From positions 1 through 15,057 of the forward strand of contig JAFGDF010000124.1 of assembly GCA_016932235.1 (NCBI GenBank): a DNA stretch of 15,057 nt, given 5' to 3'. Made by a program: the position numbers and the translations under genes. Below the pieces are notes generated by a model. It searched no databases and was not told the origin of the DNA. It saw only the letters and a program-made list of their open reading frames with translations. Source of the stretch: Deltaproteobacteria bacterium (GTDB lineage: Bacteria; Desulfobacterota; DSM-4660; Desulfatiglandales; HGW-15). Of the stretch, positions 1-6,485 are shown piece after piece. Position 1 is the first letter of the stretch; each line of letters begins with the position of its first letter.

Positions 1-923
1 ACAAGCCCCTCCGGCATGGCGTACACCACTATCAAAAGTATCGCCGCTGTAATGAATGGAACATATTGCTTCAGTTCTCTAAAGTATTCAGGGATCATAA
101 ACAGAAGCACCGTTCCTAGAATAGGCCCTTCAAACCTTCCTTTTCCGCCTATCAGTACATACATCACGATCCAGAGGGTGGCCATCAGGTTAAAGCTGGT
201 ATATGACAGGACGGTCATATAATGCGCATAGGTAGCGCCTGCCAGGCCGGCAAAAAAACATCCCACGGCCACCGCGAACACCCTGTAAAAGACCTCATTT
301 ATTCCAACACTGCCGGCCACCATGTATGATTGTGCAATGGCTTTTAACGTGTCTCCGATTCTGCTGAACTCGAATCTGTAGAGGGCGAGGAGGCTGACTA
401 CGGTTAACCCTAAGCAGAGATAATAGAAGCGGGGCCTTGATAAAGGGAAAATGGCTGGAATAGCAGATAGACCTGTGCGTCCGCCTGTTAAGAAATCGGG
501 AGCGATGATTGCGTAAATTAAGGCCATGCCGAGAAAGAGGCTGCACAAGGCATAGTACAATGTCCTCAGTCGGGCCAGTGGAAAAGCCGTGAGGGCGCCA
601 ATACCCGCGGCAAATATCGCGCCCAGCGGAATACTAATCCAGGGCGGCCAGCCCAGCAATTTAGACGTCATCCCTGCAAAATAAGCCCCGACACCCATGA
701 ACGCTGCATGCGCCAGGGGGAACTGCCCTGAGATAGATATGGTGCGAAAACTGGAGGCAACGATAATATACAGGAGGGTCATAATAAAAAGATGTAACCA
801 GTAGATGGTTTTTATTAAAACAGGTATCAGGCACATGATCACAATGATAGAGCCATAGATAATAGCAGGCCTGATCCATTTTCTCTCAAATTTTACAGGT
901 CCAGAACAGTTGTTACCGCTCAC
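1..923 (-). CDS. livM: LivM-type branched-chain amino acid ABC transporter permease (3' end beyond the left edge)
   Basis: This is one of the two inner-membrane permeases of a high-affinity branched-chain amino acid or amide importer. The frame is open from GTG 923 through the left edge (307 codons), so the C-terminus is not seen. The product is strongly hydrophobic with many membrane segments. It carries family features: the stretch GQFPLAHAAFMGVGAY near residue 66, a LARLRTLYYAL segment, LTGGRTGLSAIP, and the EAA-type loop region ending in LIGGKGRFEGPILGT. The GTG is chosen because an in-frame TAA lies two codons upstream, an AAGGGG ribosome-binding site precedes it, and the first membrane helix would be cut by the next ATG. 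It follows livH by 26 nt and is clearly co-transcribed with it. The ATPase genes livG and livF would be expected further left. Substrate specificity cannot be read from the sequence. Confidence 0.9.
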   Translation of the reverse strand, partial: MSGNNCSGPVKFERKWIRPAIIYGSIIVIMCLIPVLIKTIYWLHLFIMTLLYIIVASSFRTISISGQFPLAHAAFMGVGAYFAGMTSKLLGWPPWISIPLGAIFAAGIGALTAFPLARLRTLYYALCSLFLGMALIYAIIAPDFLTGGRTGLSAIPAIFPLSRPRFYYLCLGLTVVSLLALYRFEFSRIGDTLKAIAQSYMVAGSVGINEVFYRVFAVAVGCFFAGLAGATYAHYMTVLSYTSFNLMATLWIVMYVLIGGKGRFEGPILGTVLLFMIPEYFRELKQYVPFITAAILLIVVYAMPEGL

Positions 924-949
924 AGATTAATTTCCCCTTGAAAATTGTT

Positions 950-1810
950 CTATTTCACCTCATGCCCAAAAAATCCCTGGGGTCGGAACAGCAGGATAAT
1001 CACCACTACGGACACATAGATTGCCTGAGGATAGTCACCACTGAGAAATACGGGCAATGATGCGTACATGCAACCCAGGATCGCCCCCACGATAACGATG
1101 CCTCCAATGCTTCCCGCTCCGGCCATGATCACCAGCATGAGTACTATCGCCAGCATGTCGTCACCCATAAAGGGGTTAAGATTTGTGTAAGCGCCCATCA
1201 GGCTGCCTGCAACAGCCGCGGTCCCGCATCCTATGGCGCAGGCGATGGCTGAGACGCGGTTCACATTAATACCCTGTAACAGCGCAGCCTCACGGTTTTG
1301 CGTAATGGCCATCATCTGCTGCCCTATCCTTGTTCTATTAACGAAAATAAGGGCCGACGCGGTGAGAACACAGCCAATAGCGCTGGTCAGGATCCTCTCA
1401 TAGCTGACTGAAATAAACCCTGCCCTTAAAACCCCTGTAATAAAGCTGGGCACCGCCATTACCTGTGTGCCCAGCATAATATTCACTATATTTTGCAGGA
1501 TTACGGTGATTCCGACACATACTACTACAGATGAATCAAAGTCCCCTACAAACGGGCGAAAGCAGAACTTTTCGAGAAAAACGCCAAACAATGCGAATAT
1601 GGCAACCGATATTAACATGGCTAACCATGGACTCATACCGATCCCCGATGCAAAGGCATAGGTGACATATCCGCCGAGCATATATATAACACCGTGGGCC
1701 AGGTTGACGATCCCCATCATGTTGAAAATGAAGGCAAGACCCAAAGCCACCAGAATGAACATGGATGACAATATAATGATATTGACGATTGTTCCCAGGA
1801 ATAGTTCCAC
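950..1810 (-). CDS. livH: LivH-type branched-chain amino acid ABC transporter permease
   Basis: This is the second permease of the importer (286 aa, usual family length about 290). It starts at GTG 1810, with AAAAAGG about 8 nt upstream, and ends in TAG. The hallmark N-terminal motif GLAFIFNMMGIVNLAHGVIYMLGGY is split by nothing and lies at about residues 24-48. Other family stretches are NREAALLQGINVNRV (the cytoplasmic loop touching the ATPase) and the LVIMAGAGSIGGIVIVGAILG segment near the C-terminus. Seven or eight hydrophobic helices are apparent. It sits between livK (105 nt upstream, separated by a strong hairpin) and livM (26 nt downstream), the classical liv order. Reading through its TAG would add only twelve residues before TAA, so the amber codon acts as a normal stop here. 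Confidence 0.93.
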   Translation of the reverse strand: MELFLGTIVNIIILSSMFILVALGLAFIFNMMGIVNLAHGVIYMLGGYVTYAFASGIGMSPWLAMLISVAIFALFGVFLEKFCFRPFVGDFDSSVVVCVGITVILQNIVNIMLGTQVMAVPSFITGVLRAGFISVSYERILTSAIGCVLTASALIFVNRTRIGQQMMAITQNREAALLQGINVNRVSAIACAIGCGTAAVAGSLMGAYTNLNPFMGDDMLAIVLMLVIMAGAGSIGGIVIVGAILGCMYASLPVFLSGDYPQAIYVSVVVIILLFRPQGFFGHEVK

Positions 1811-1839
1811 TTTAAATACCTTTTTAATTAAGTAGATAA

Positions 1840-1874
1840 GACCGGGCCGGGTCTGTTCACAACCCGTCCCGGTC
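1840..1874 (-). terminator. Strong intercistronic hairpin between livK and livH
   Basis: GACCGGG and CGGGT pair with ACCCG and CCCGGTC across a 9-nt loop, with one A/G mismatch. This gives 12 G/C-rich base pairs. No long U tract follows on the minus strand, so it is more likely an attenuator or an mRNA-stabilising/processing hairpin than a full terminator. Such structures often lie between a highly expressed binding-protein gene and its permease genes and set a higher dose of the binding protein. Function is inferred; the pairing is seen directly. Confidence 0.6.
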
Positions 1875-1914
1875 GTTCCATATTTCAGGAATCAGGCCTT
1901 GTTACCTTTAAGCC

Positions 1915-3129
1915 TTATGGCAGCGGGCCGGAATCATACCATCCACCGTTTGTTACCGTCGCATTGTCCAGAATCTGGTGCGGATGGGCGTGACCTAAAC
2001 CATGACCTTTAAGCCCCCCGTAGGTTTGCGTTCCGGAAATATACGCGGGGCCGAACAGGCTGTTGACCGTCTGACCATCCATGGACTCCCATGTGGCCTT
2101 GACCACATTCGTGTCGATGCTCTGTGCTTTCTTGAGAACCTCGACTAAAACAGAAATCGGATTGGCGGTCTCGAAATAGAGCGGAACATCTTTACCGTAC
2201 TTGGCCTGGCTCCTGCGCGTAATTTCGTTAAGGTCGGCAGGGTTATCATCGGCAAGCGGGGTAAATGCCTGGGTAACAACCTTACGTGCGTTATCTTTGC
2301 CGACAATCTTCATAACGTCCACTCCCGGCGCGTTGCTCCACGCGAATACCCACCTGTCATCTCCTAACTCACGGAGACTCTTGACCATGTTACCGACATG
2401 GAAGCTGATGCAGTTCATCCAGAATACCGCGTCTGCCTCCTTATTGGCCTTGATCTTCGCCGCATAACTGCTCCATTCCGTGGCATCATCCGCGAATTTC
2501 ACCCATTCTCCCACGATGCTAAATCCATTTTCGGTGAGATGTTTCCTCATGTGTGCCTCAAGATATGGATTGATGCCCCCCACCGGTGAGACCATACAGA
2601 CTTTTTTAACCTGAGGAAATTTCTCCTTCAGAAAATAGATCCCGGACAGCGTCCGCGCCGGGCTGCCTCCCAGACCGGCGAAAGTATAAGGCTGTGCCGG
2701 ACCGATTTCTTCAGGCATCATGTTATTGTAACCCAGGACATCTATGATTTGATCCCTGTTGGTTATTGGCGCGGTTCCCCTGGAGAAAAACGCGGCCGGT
2801 CCGACGGCGTATTTAATTCCCTTGCTGGCAATGCTGGTGGCCGCGGCGGTCGCTCCGTCAAGAGTGCTTTTACAGTCTTCTATCACAATCTCGAGGTTGT
2901 ATTTATCACCCTTAATGTCAATACCCCCTCTTTCATTGATCATCTCAGCCATCAGGTTAAGTTCGTTTCCCATCTAGATATCCATGCTTGAGAACCAACC
3001 GGTCAGGCAGATAAGCCCTCCTATCTTAAGACTTTTTGCCTTGTCTGCCGCATTTATGGCGCCCGGCGCTATCAGCATCACAACACATAACAATGTCACA
3101 ATAATTGAAGCTACCCCTGTTCTTTTCAT
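1915..3129 (-). pseudogene. livK: LivK-type periplasmic branched-chain amino acid binding protein, interrupted by in-frame TAG at codon 52
   Basis: This is the substrate-binding protein (Peripla_BP_6 family) of the importer. The reading frame starts at ATG 3129, supported by GGAGAGG 6 nt upstream, and encodes a clear Sec signal peptide ending at about APGAINA-AD. It continues in the same frame to TAA 1915, 404 residues if the amber codon is read. TAG at 2974-2976 splits it between SLKIGGLICLTGWFSSMDI and MGNELNLMAEMINERGG, which together form the normal start of the mature domain. All sequence on both sides is intact and family-like, so the lesion is a single codon. Options are a recent nonsense mutation, a sequencing error, suppression or pyrrolysine insertion, or re-initiation at the ATG right after the stop, which would lose the signal peptide. 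The site is not a conserved catalytic position, and TAG ends four other genes here, so I favour mutation or error. Confidence 0.82.
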
Positions 3130-3552
3130 ATAACCTCTCCTTTCGTCTCTTAAAATATGTTGTTTAATCCTGGCGCAAGCATTAAAAATACGCACCTTCT
3201 CTTCGCCACCTTATACGGAATATTGCCTAAATAGATCCACCAGAATACCAGATTGATTCTAATACAAAAGGCTGACATTTAAGATTGAAAGATTGATCAT
3301 TAATACCATCAATTTTATCTCAAAGTAAACTTTTCTTTCTCTTTTTTACCTATAGATACAGGAAGCCACAGTGTCATCAATAGTTAACAGAATAAATCCA
3401 TTTCATGAAATTATAACTCTATTAAATTAATATTACCAACCTCTTATTCCTGGGATTTATCTGTTTTTGACTAACATAATGAGATATCCCGAATTTTCTA
3501 TAGGAAAACAAAAATGTCAAGAGAAAAGCATTAAAACTCTTAATCAAACAGG

Positions 3553-3581
3553 TTGACTTCCATATTCTTCTGCCTGATAAT
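3553..3581 (+). promoter_or_regulatory. Predicted sigma70-type promoter of the MoaD-like/xdhC operon
   Basis: TTGACT (3553-3558) and GATAAT (3576-3581) are separated by exactly 17 nt. Each differs from consensus at one position. Transcription would begin near 3588 and give a leader of about 95 nt before the ATG at 3682. This is seen in sequence; activity is not shown. Confidence 0.65.
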
Positions 3582-3598
3582 TTATGAACGGCGTACCA

Positions 3599-3667
3599 CC
3601 GGACTTTATCCGTCCGCCTGCCAGAGATTGAGCGGCCTTCGTTTCTGAAAAAGAGGGTCCAGGACCC
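3599..3667 (+). promoter_or_regulatory. Structured leader of the MoaD-like mRNA
   Basis: Two small hairpins lie in the predicted 5' leader. CGGAC and GTCCG pair around a 7-nt loop near 3599-3615. At 3655-3667 the 13-bp palindrome GGGTCCAGGACCC ends 14 nt before the start codon, next to a weak GAGAG ribosome-binding site. The second could be an operator or an RNA element affecting ribosome access. I cannot match it to a known riboswitch class, including the Moco RNA motif. Confidence 0.3.
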
Positions 3668-3681
3668 AAGCGAGAGAACAA

Positions 3682-3918
3682 ATGCAGATTGAGATCAGAT
3701 TATTTGGAAATCTAAAGACCCTGGTCCCTGATGACAATCCCTCTGTATTTTTCAGGACTATAGCAAAACCGGCAACCGCGGGACAAATCGTCAGAGAACT
3801 GGGGATATCTGATGATATTTCTTTGATACTGACCGTTAACGGCAGACATACGACCGACGACCATTATGTCCAGGAGGGTGATGTTATAAACATCTTTCCT
3901 CCACTTTACGGAGGCTGA
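3682..3918 (+). CDS. MoaD/ThiS-family ubiquitin-fold sulfur carrier protein
   Basis: This small 78-residue beta-grasp protein ends in the diagnostic PPLYGG, with the two glycines free at the C-terminus. In the MoaD/ThiS family that diglycine is adenylated and thiocarboxylated to deliver sulfur. The N-terminus MQIEIRLFGNLKTLVP and the segment NGRHTTDDHYVQEGDVINIFP match the family strands that frame the conserved LxxGDxVxxFPPxxGG ending. It is the first gene behind the promoter at 3553 and lies 32 nt before xdhC. The partnership suggests a role in molybdopterin or tungstopterin cofactor assembly or sulfuration for a specific molybdenum or tungsten enzyme not seen in the window. No E1-like MoeB/ThiF partner is adjacent. 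ThiS or a tRNA-sulfur carrier function remains possible, so no gene symbol is given. Confidence 0.85.
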   Translation: MQIEIRLFGNLKTLVPDDNPSVFFRTIAKPATAGQIVRELGISDDISLILTVNGRHTTDDHYVQEGDVINIFPPLYGG

Positions 3919-3950
3919 CTTTCAACGCGAAATCAGGAACTCTTATAACC

Positions 3951-4961
3951 ATGGTTGAAGATAAAATCGAAACCGCCCTGGCCTGGATGGCTGATAATCG
4001 TAATGTGGCACTCGCGACAGTGATATCCATCCGCGGTTCATCCCCCTGGCCGGTAGGAAGCCAATTAGTTGTGGATGACCGGGGGGCATTTGAAGGTTCG
4101 GTATCGGGAGGTTGTATCGAAACGACCATAATTACCGAAGCGCAATTTAGTATCTCGGAAAACAGGCCCCAGCGTTTATCTCTGGGTATTGAGATCGGCG
4201 ATGATCTTGATTGGGACACTGTTCTTGCCTGCGGAGGCGGTGTTGAAATATTCGTGGAAAACATAACACCCTACCGCGGTATCCTTGAAAGATTGATGAT
4301 TCTCCGTAGAGACCGGAAAAAAGCATGCCTCATAACACATCTCGAATCCGGCACGAAACAGCTTTTGGTACCTGATAAACCGGGACCGTCTGCTGCCCTG
4401 CCCTCTGAATTAATCACCACGGTTGATCGGGTTTTCGCCAACGGTAACAGCACCCTGGTTTCCGTGGATAATCAGCCGTATTTCCTCCAGGTGTTCACGC
4501 CGCCGCCCCAGCTTATCATTATCGGCGCTGTCCACATTGCCCAAACCTTGACCATCATGGCCCGTCTGGTTGATTACCAGGTGACAATCATCGATCCGCG
4601 AACAGCTTTCGCTACAGTCGATCGGTTTCCCGGCACTGAACTGATCCGGAAATGGCCTGAAAATGCACTTGAACATATACCTCTGCATGAAGACACCGCC
4701 ATGGTGGTACTCAGTCATTCACCTAAGCTGGACGACCCGGCTCTGATCCGCGCCCTGGAATCCGATGTTTTCTATATTGGAGCTTTGGGAAGTCAAAAGA
4801 CTCATGGTGATCGGCTCAGCCGTCTTAAAGCACATGGTTTTTCTGAAGAGCAGCTTCAGCGCATCCACAGCCCTGTTGGTCTGAAAATCGGAGGCAGGAC
4901 TCCGGCTGAAATAGCCATATCAATCATGGCCGAAATCACACAGGTAAGAAACATGTCCTGA
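3951..4961 (+). CDS. XdhC/CoxI-family molybdenum cofactor insertion or sulfuration protein
   Basis: At 336 aa this is a full-length two-domain member. The N-terminal XdhC_CoxI domain (residues 1-105) has GSVSGGCIE at 49-57 and LACGGGVEIFVE at 92-103. The C-terminal Rossmann-like XdhC domain (about 186-330) has LIIIGAVHIAQ, a variant of the usual GxGHxG nucleotide loop, then YIGALGSQKTHGDR and HSPVGLKIGGRTPAEIAISIMAEI. Known XdhC proteins bind the molybdenum cofactor, help its sulfuration and hand it to xanthine-dehydrogenase-type enzymes. It follows the MoaD-like gene by 32 nt and precedes the next gene by 24 nt, so the three form an operon. The ribosome-binding site (CAGGAA, rather far from the ATG) is weak, which may mean coupling to the upstream gene. 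The client enzyme is not in view. Confidence 0.9.
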   Translation: MVEDKIETALAWMADNRNVALATVISIRGSSPWPVGSQLVVDDRGAFEGSVSGGCIETTIITEAQFSISENRPQRLSLGIEIGDDLDWDTVLACGGGVEIFVENITPYRGILERLMILRRDRKKACLITHLESGTKQLLVPDKPGPSAALPSELITTVDRVFANGNSTLVSVDNQPYFLQVFTPPPQLIIIGAVHIAQTLTIMARLVDYQVTIIDPRTAFATVDRFPGTELIRKWPENALEHIPLHEDTAMVVLSHSPKLDDPALIRALESDVFYIGALGSQKTHGDRLSRLKAHGFSEEQLQRIHSPVGLKIGGRTPAEIAISIMAEITQVRNMS

Positions 4962-4985
4962 AAAATATTTTAAAAGGAGATCAAT

Positions 4986-5717
4986 ATGGAGATTAGGGAC
5001 ATTATTTATTTCGATGAACCAGGTCCGGCAAATTCCGAAAAACTTTTAGAACTTGCAATAAGGAGGACTGACGAACTTGGAATAAAGCGTGTAGTGATTG
5101 CATCACAGGCAGGGGTTACGGCAAAGAAATTTTTAGAATTGACAAAAGATAACAGACGGCACGATATCCTGGCGGTGACAAACAGGAAGGGAGGTAAACT
5201 TTTAGTAACCACACTTTACAATAAATATGAAGGATCAAAAAAAATTAGAGAGGATTATGAAGAAAAAGGGATAACACATTTTCAGGCGTCAATTAATAAT
5301 GATACACGGGAGGAACTTGAAAAAGAGGGTGTTAAGGTCCTTTATCTATCTGATGTCCTCAATATAGGCGATCCATGGGGGCTGGATGGTAAGAATCTGA
5401 GCAGGACAGACGAAGAGTGGAAACAAAGAAGGGCCAAACTTAAACCTTTCATCCCCGGGCATTTGCGTCCTCTGGATATCGAAGCCGGAACCGATCTATC
5501 ACTTTTGAACATCATAAGCATGGGGTTTCGCGTAGCTGTCGGGGTCACCGCATCTTCAGTCAGATATGGTCTCATCCCCAAGGGGGAAATAATTCTTTCC
5601 GTTGCAGGGACAGGTTTTGCCGGAGGAGGGGTGGATACCGCCATAATAGTTGAGGCCCATGCAAATGCAAAGGCCTGCTGGATTAAGGAAATAATAGGAT
5701 TTCCCAAATTGAAGTAA
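4986..5717 (+). CDS. Stand-alone pyruvate-kinase C-terminal-like (alpha/beta) domain protein
   Basis: This 243-aa protein resembles the PK_C fold found at the end of pyruvate kinases, but has no pyruvate kinase catalytic barrel. The opening IIYFDEPGPANSEKLLELAIRR, the strand/turn IKRVVIASQAGVTAKKFLEL and the C-terminal glycine-rich SVAGTGFAGGGVDTAIIVEAH fit a small uncharacterised family, common in archaea and anaerobic bacteria, that I recall from annotations. A strong AAAAGGAGA ribosome-binding site precedes ATG 4986. It is the last gene of the MoaD-like/xdhC operon, with only 24 nt between. In pyruvate kinase this domain binds allosteric effectors, so a small-molecule sensing or scaffolding role is possible. 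I do not assign an enzymatic function. No terminator is obvious after it. Confidence 0.7.
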   Translation: MEIRDIIYFDEPGPANSEKLLELAIRRTDELGIKRVVIASQAGVTAKKFLELTKDNRRHDILAVTNRKGGKLLVTTLYNKYEGSKKIREDYEEKGITHFQASINNDTREELEKEGVKVLYLSDVLNIGDPWGLDGKNLSRTDEEWKQRRAKLKPFIPGHLRPLDIEAGTDLSLLNIISMGFRVAVGVTASSVRYGLIPKGEIILSVAGTGFAGGGVDTAIIVEAHANAKACWIKEIIGFPKLK

Positions 5718-5733
5718 TTTGAAAATAAGTCTC

Positions 5734-5762
5734 TTGATCTTATGAAAAATAAAGTATATAAT
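5734..5762 (+). promoter_or_regulatory. Predicted perR promoter
   Basis: TTGATC (5734-5739) and a perfect TATAAT (5757-5762) are separated by exactly 17 nt, 53 nt upstream of the perR start codon. The -10 hexamer lies inside the Per-box-like palindrome, the expected geometry for repression by the gene's own product. Confidence 0.65.
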
Positions 5763-5770
5763 AATTATTA
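5756..5770 (+). promoter_or_regulatory. Per-box-like operator
   Basis: The bases ATATAATAATTATTA match 12 of 14 specified positions of the Per box TTATAATNATTATAA known from PerR regulons. The core 5758-5771 is a perfect 14-bp inverted repeat. It overlaps the -10 box of the promoter for a PerR-like gene 44 bp downstream, which supports peroxide-relieved autoregulation. AT-richness raises the chance of coincidence, but position and symmetry argue for function. Confidence 0.6.
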
Positions 5771-5814
5771 TCAGTTGATACTTACTTTCATTTAGTATAA
5801 AATGAGTTCATTAA

Positions 5815-6288
5815 ATGCTTGACCCAAAAAAAAGACTGGATTCAATCCTGAAAAAATTAAGAGAGAACAATCACAAGCTGACGCCCCAGCGTATGGCTAT
5901 TGCGAAGATTCTGACTTACAGTGACAATCATCCCAATGCTGAGGAAATCTACAAGGAATTGAAGGGCATGTTTCCAACCATAAGCCTGGCGACGGTTTAT
6001 CGAACCATCCTGCTGTTCAAGTCTCTGGGAGAGGTTTTGGAGCTGGGGTTTCCGGGTATCAGCAACCGATATGACGGGAACAGACCGGATCCTCATCCAC
6101 ATGTCATCTGTGTCCGATGCAAAAAGATAATAGACCCCGATCTTTCCACACTGAAAGACATGACGGCTGAAGTATCTAATGAAACCGGTTTTAAGATTAT
6201 AACTCACAGACTGGACTTTTTTGGAATCTGCGAGGGATGTCTGGATGATAATGAAAAAGGAATGAAACAGGTAGGTTCCCGTGAGTGA
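5815..6288 (+). CDS. perR: PerR-type peroxide-sensing Fur-family repressor
   Basis: This 157-aa protein has the Fur-family layout: a winged-helix DNA-binding domain (about 10-83, with LTPQRMAIAKIL and PTISLATVYRTILLF) and a C-terminal dimerisation domain. Two CxxC pairs, C99/C102 and C139/C142, form the structural zinc site. Regulatory metal ligands align with Bacillus PerR: H39, D87, H94, H96 and D107. The aspartate at the position of PerR Asp104 is typical of peroxide sensors, in which Fe-catalysed oxidation of the histidine ligands releases DNA. The gene has its own promoter with an overlapping Per-box-like site. It heads an operon with a catalase remnant, whose GTG start overlaps its stop codon, and a selenocysteine peroxiredoxin. 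All three are logical PerR targets. The start at ATG 5815 has only a weak ribosome-binding site. Confusion with Fur or Zur is unlikely given the neighbours. Confidence 0.88.
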   Translation: MLDPKKRLDSILKKLRENNHKLTPQRMAIAKILTYSDNHPNAEEIYKELKGMFPTISLATVYRTILLFKSLGEVLELGFPGISNRYDGNRPDPHPHVICVRCKKIIDPDLSTLKDMTAEVSNETGFKIITHRLDFFGICEGCLDDNEKGMKQVGSRE

Positions 6289-6455
6289 CGAAAAAAACTG
6301 ACCACATCGGCAGGGGCCCCTATTTCAGACAATCAAAACGCCCTTACCGCAGGTCCAAGGGGACCGGTTCTGTTGCAGGACTATCGGCTGATCTAAAACT
6401 TCATCCGGACTACGCGGCAGGTGTCCGCGCGGACCTTGCTGATACGGCAAAATAA
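6281..6455 (+). pseudogene. katA: Collapsed catalase gene (N- and C-terminal remnants)
   Basis: A GTG at 6281 overlaps the perR stop codon. After a one-base loss in the A run 6291-6297, the frame encodes [19 protein letters not shown] followed by [15 protein letters not shown]. This is the well-known N-terminus of monofunctional haem catalases (AGAPxxDNQN and TAGPRGPxLLQD). At 6394 the frame meets TAA. Another frame then gives KLHPDYAAGVRADLADTAK and TAA at 6453-6455, which resembles the catalase C-terminal tail (ADPDYGxxVAxxL). About 430 internal codons, including the haem and active-site regions, are gone, so no catalase can be made. The spacing shows the original operon was perR-katA-peroxiredoxin. 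The N-terminal match is strong; the C-terminal assignment is more tentative. Confidence 0.78.
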
Positions 6456-6485
6456 ATAATAACCCAATTAATAAAGGAGGTATCT

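Larger units (their letters stand above)
3130..3681. other. AT-rich divergent intergenic region between livK and the MoaD-like operon
   Basis: I find no gene in these 552 bases. The middle (about 3240-3560) is markedly AT-rich, as expected for divergent promoters. A convincing promoter faces right (3553-3581). I found no equally good one for livK on the minus strand; the livK leader contains only weak AT-rich -10-like sites. The last 90 bases are GC-richer and contain two short hairpins described separately. Confidence 0.6.

Noticed and set aside
295..879. Short minus-strand reading frames at 295-546 and 661-879 as genes
   Set aside because: They overlap livM in another frame and have no family-like sequence. 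The real frame is open from 923 to the edge.
2974..2976. Amber codon in livK as a confident pyrrolysine site
   Set aside because: The position is not functionally special, TAG is a common stop in this window, and no pyl genes are in view. It is kept only as a question.
2201..2991. Plus-strand open frames across livK
   Set aside because: They are antisense to a clear binding-protein gene and show no ribosome-binding site or recognisable motif.
3588..3681. Moco riboswitch in the MoaD-like leader
   Set aside because: Only short unrelated hairpins are present; I cannot match the conserved elements of that RNA class.
5342..5707. Minus-strand open frame of 121 codons opposite the PK_C-like gene
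   Set aside because: The composition is that of an antisense shadow of a well-supported gene with a strong ribosome-binding site.
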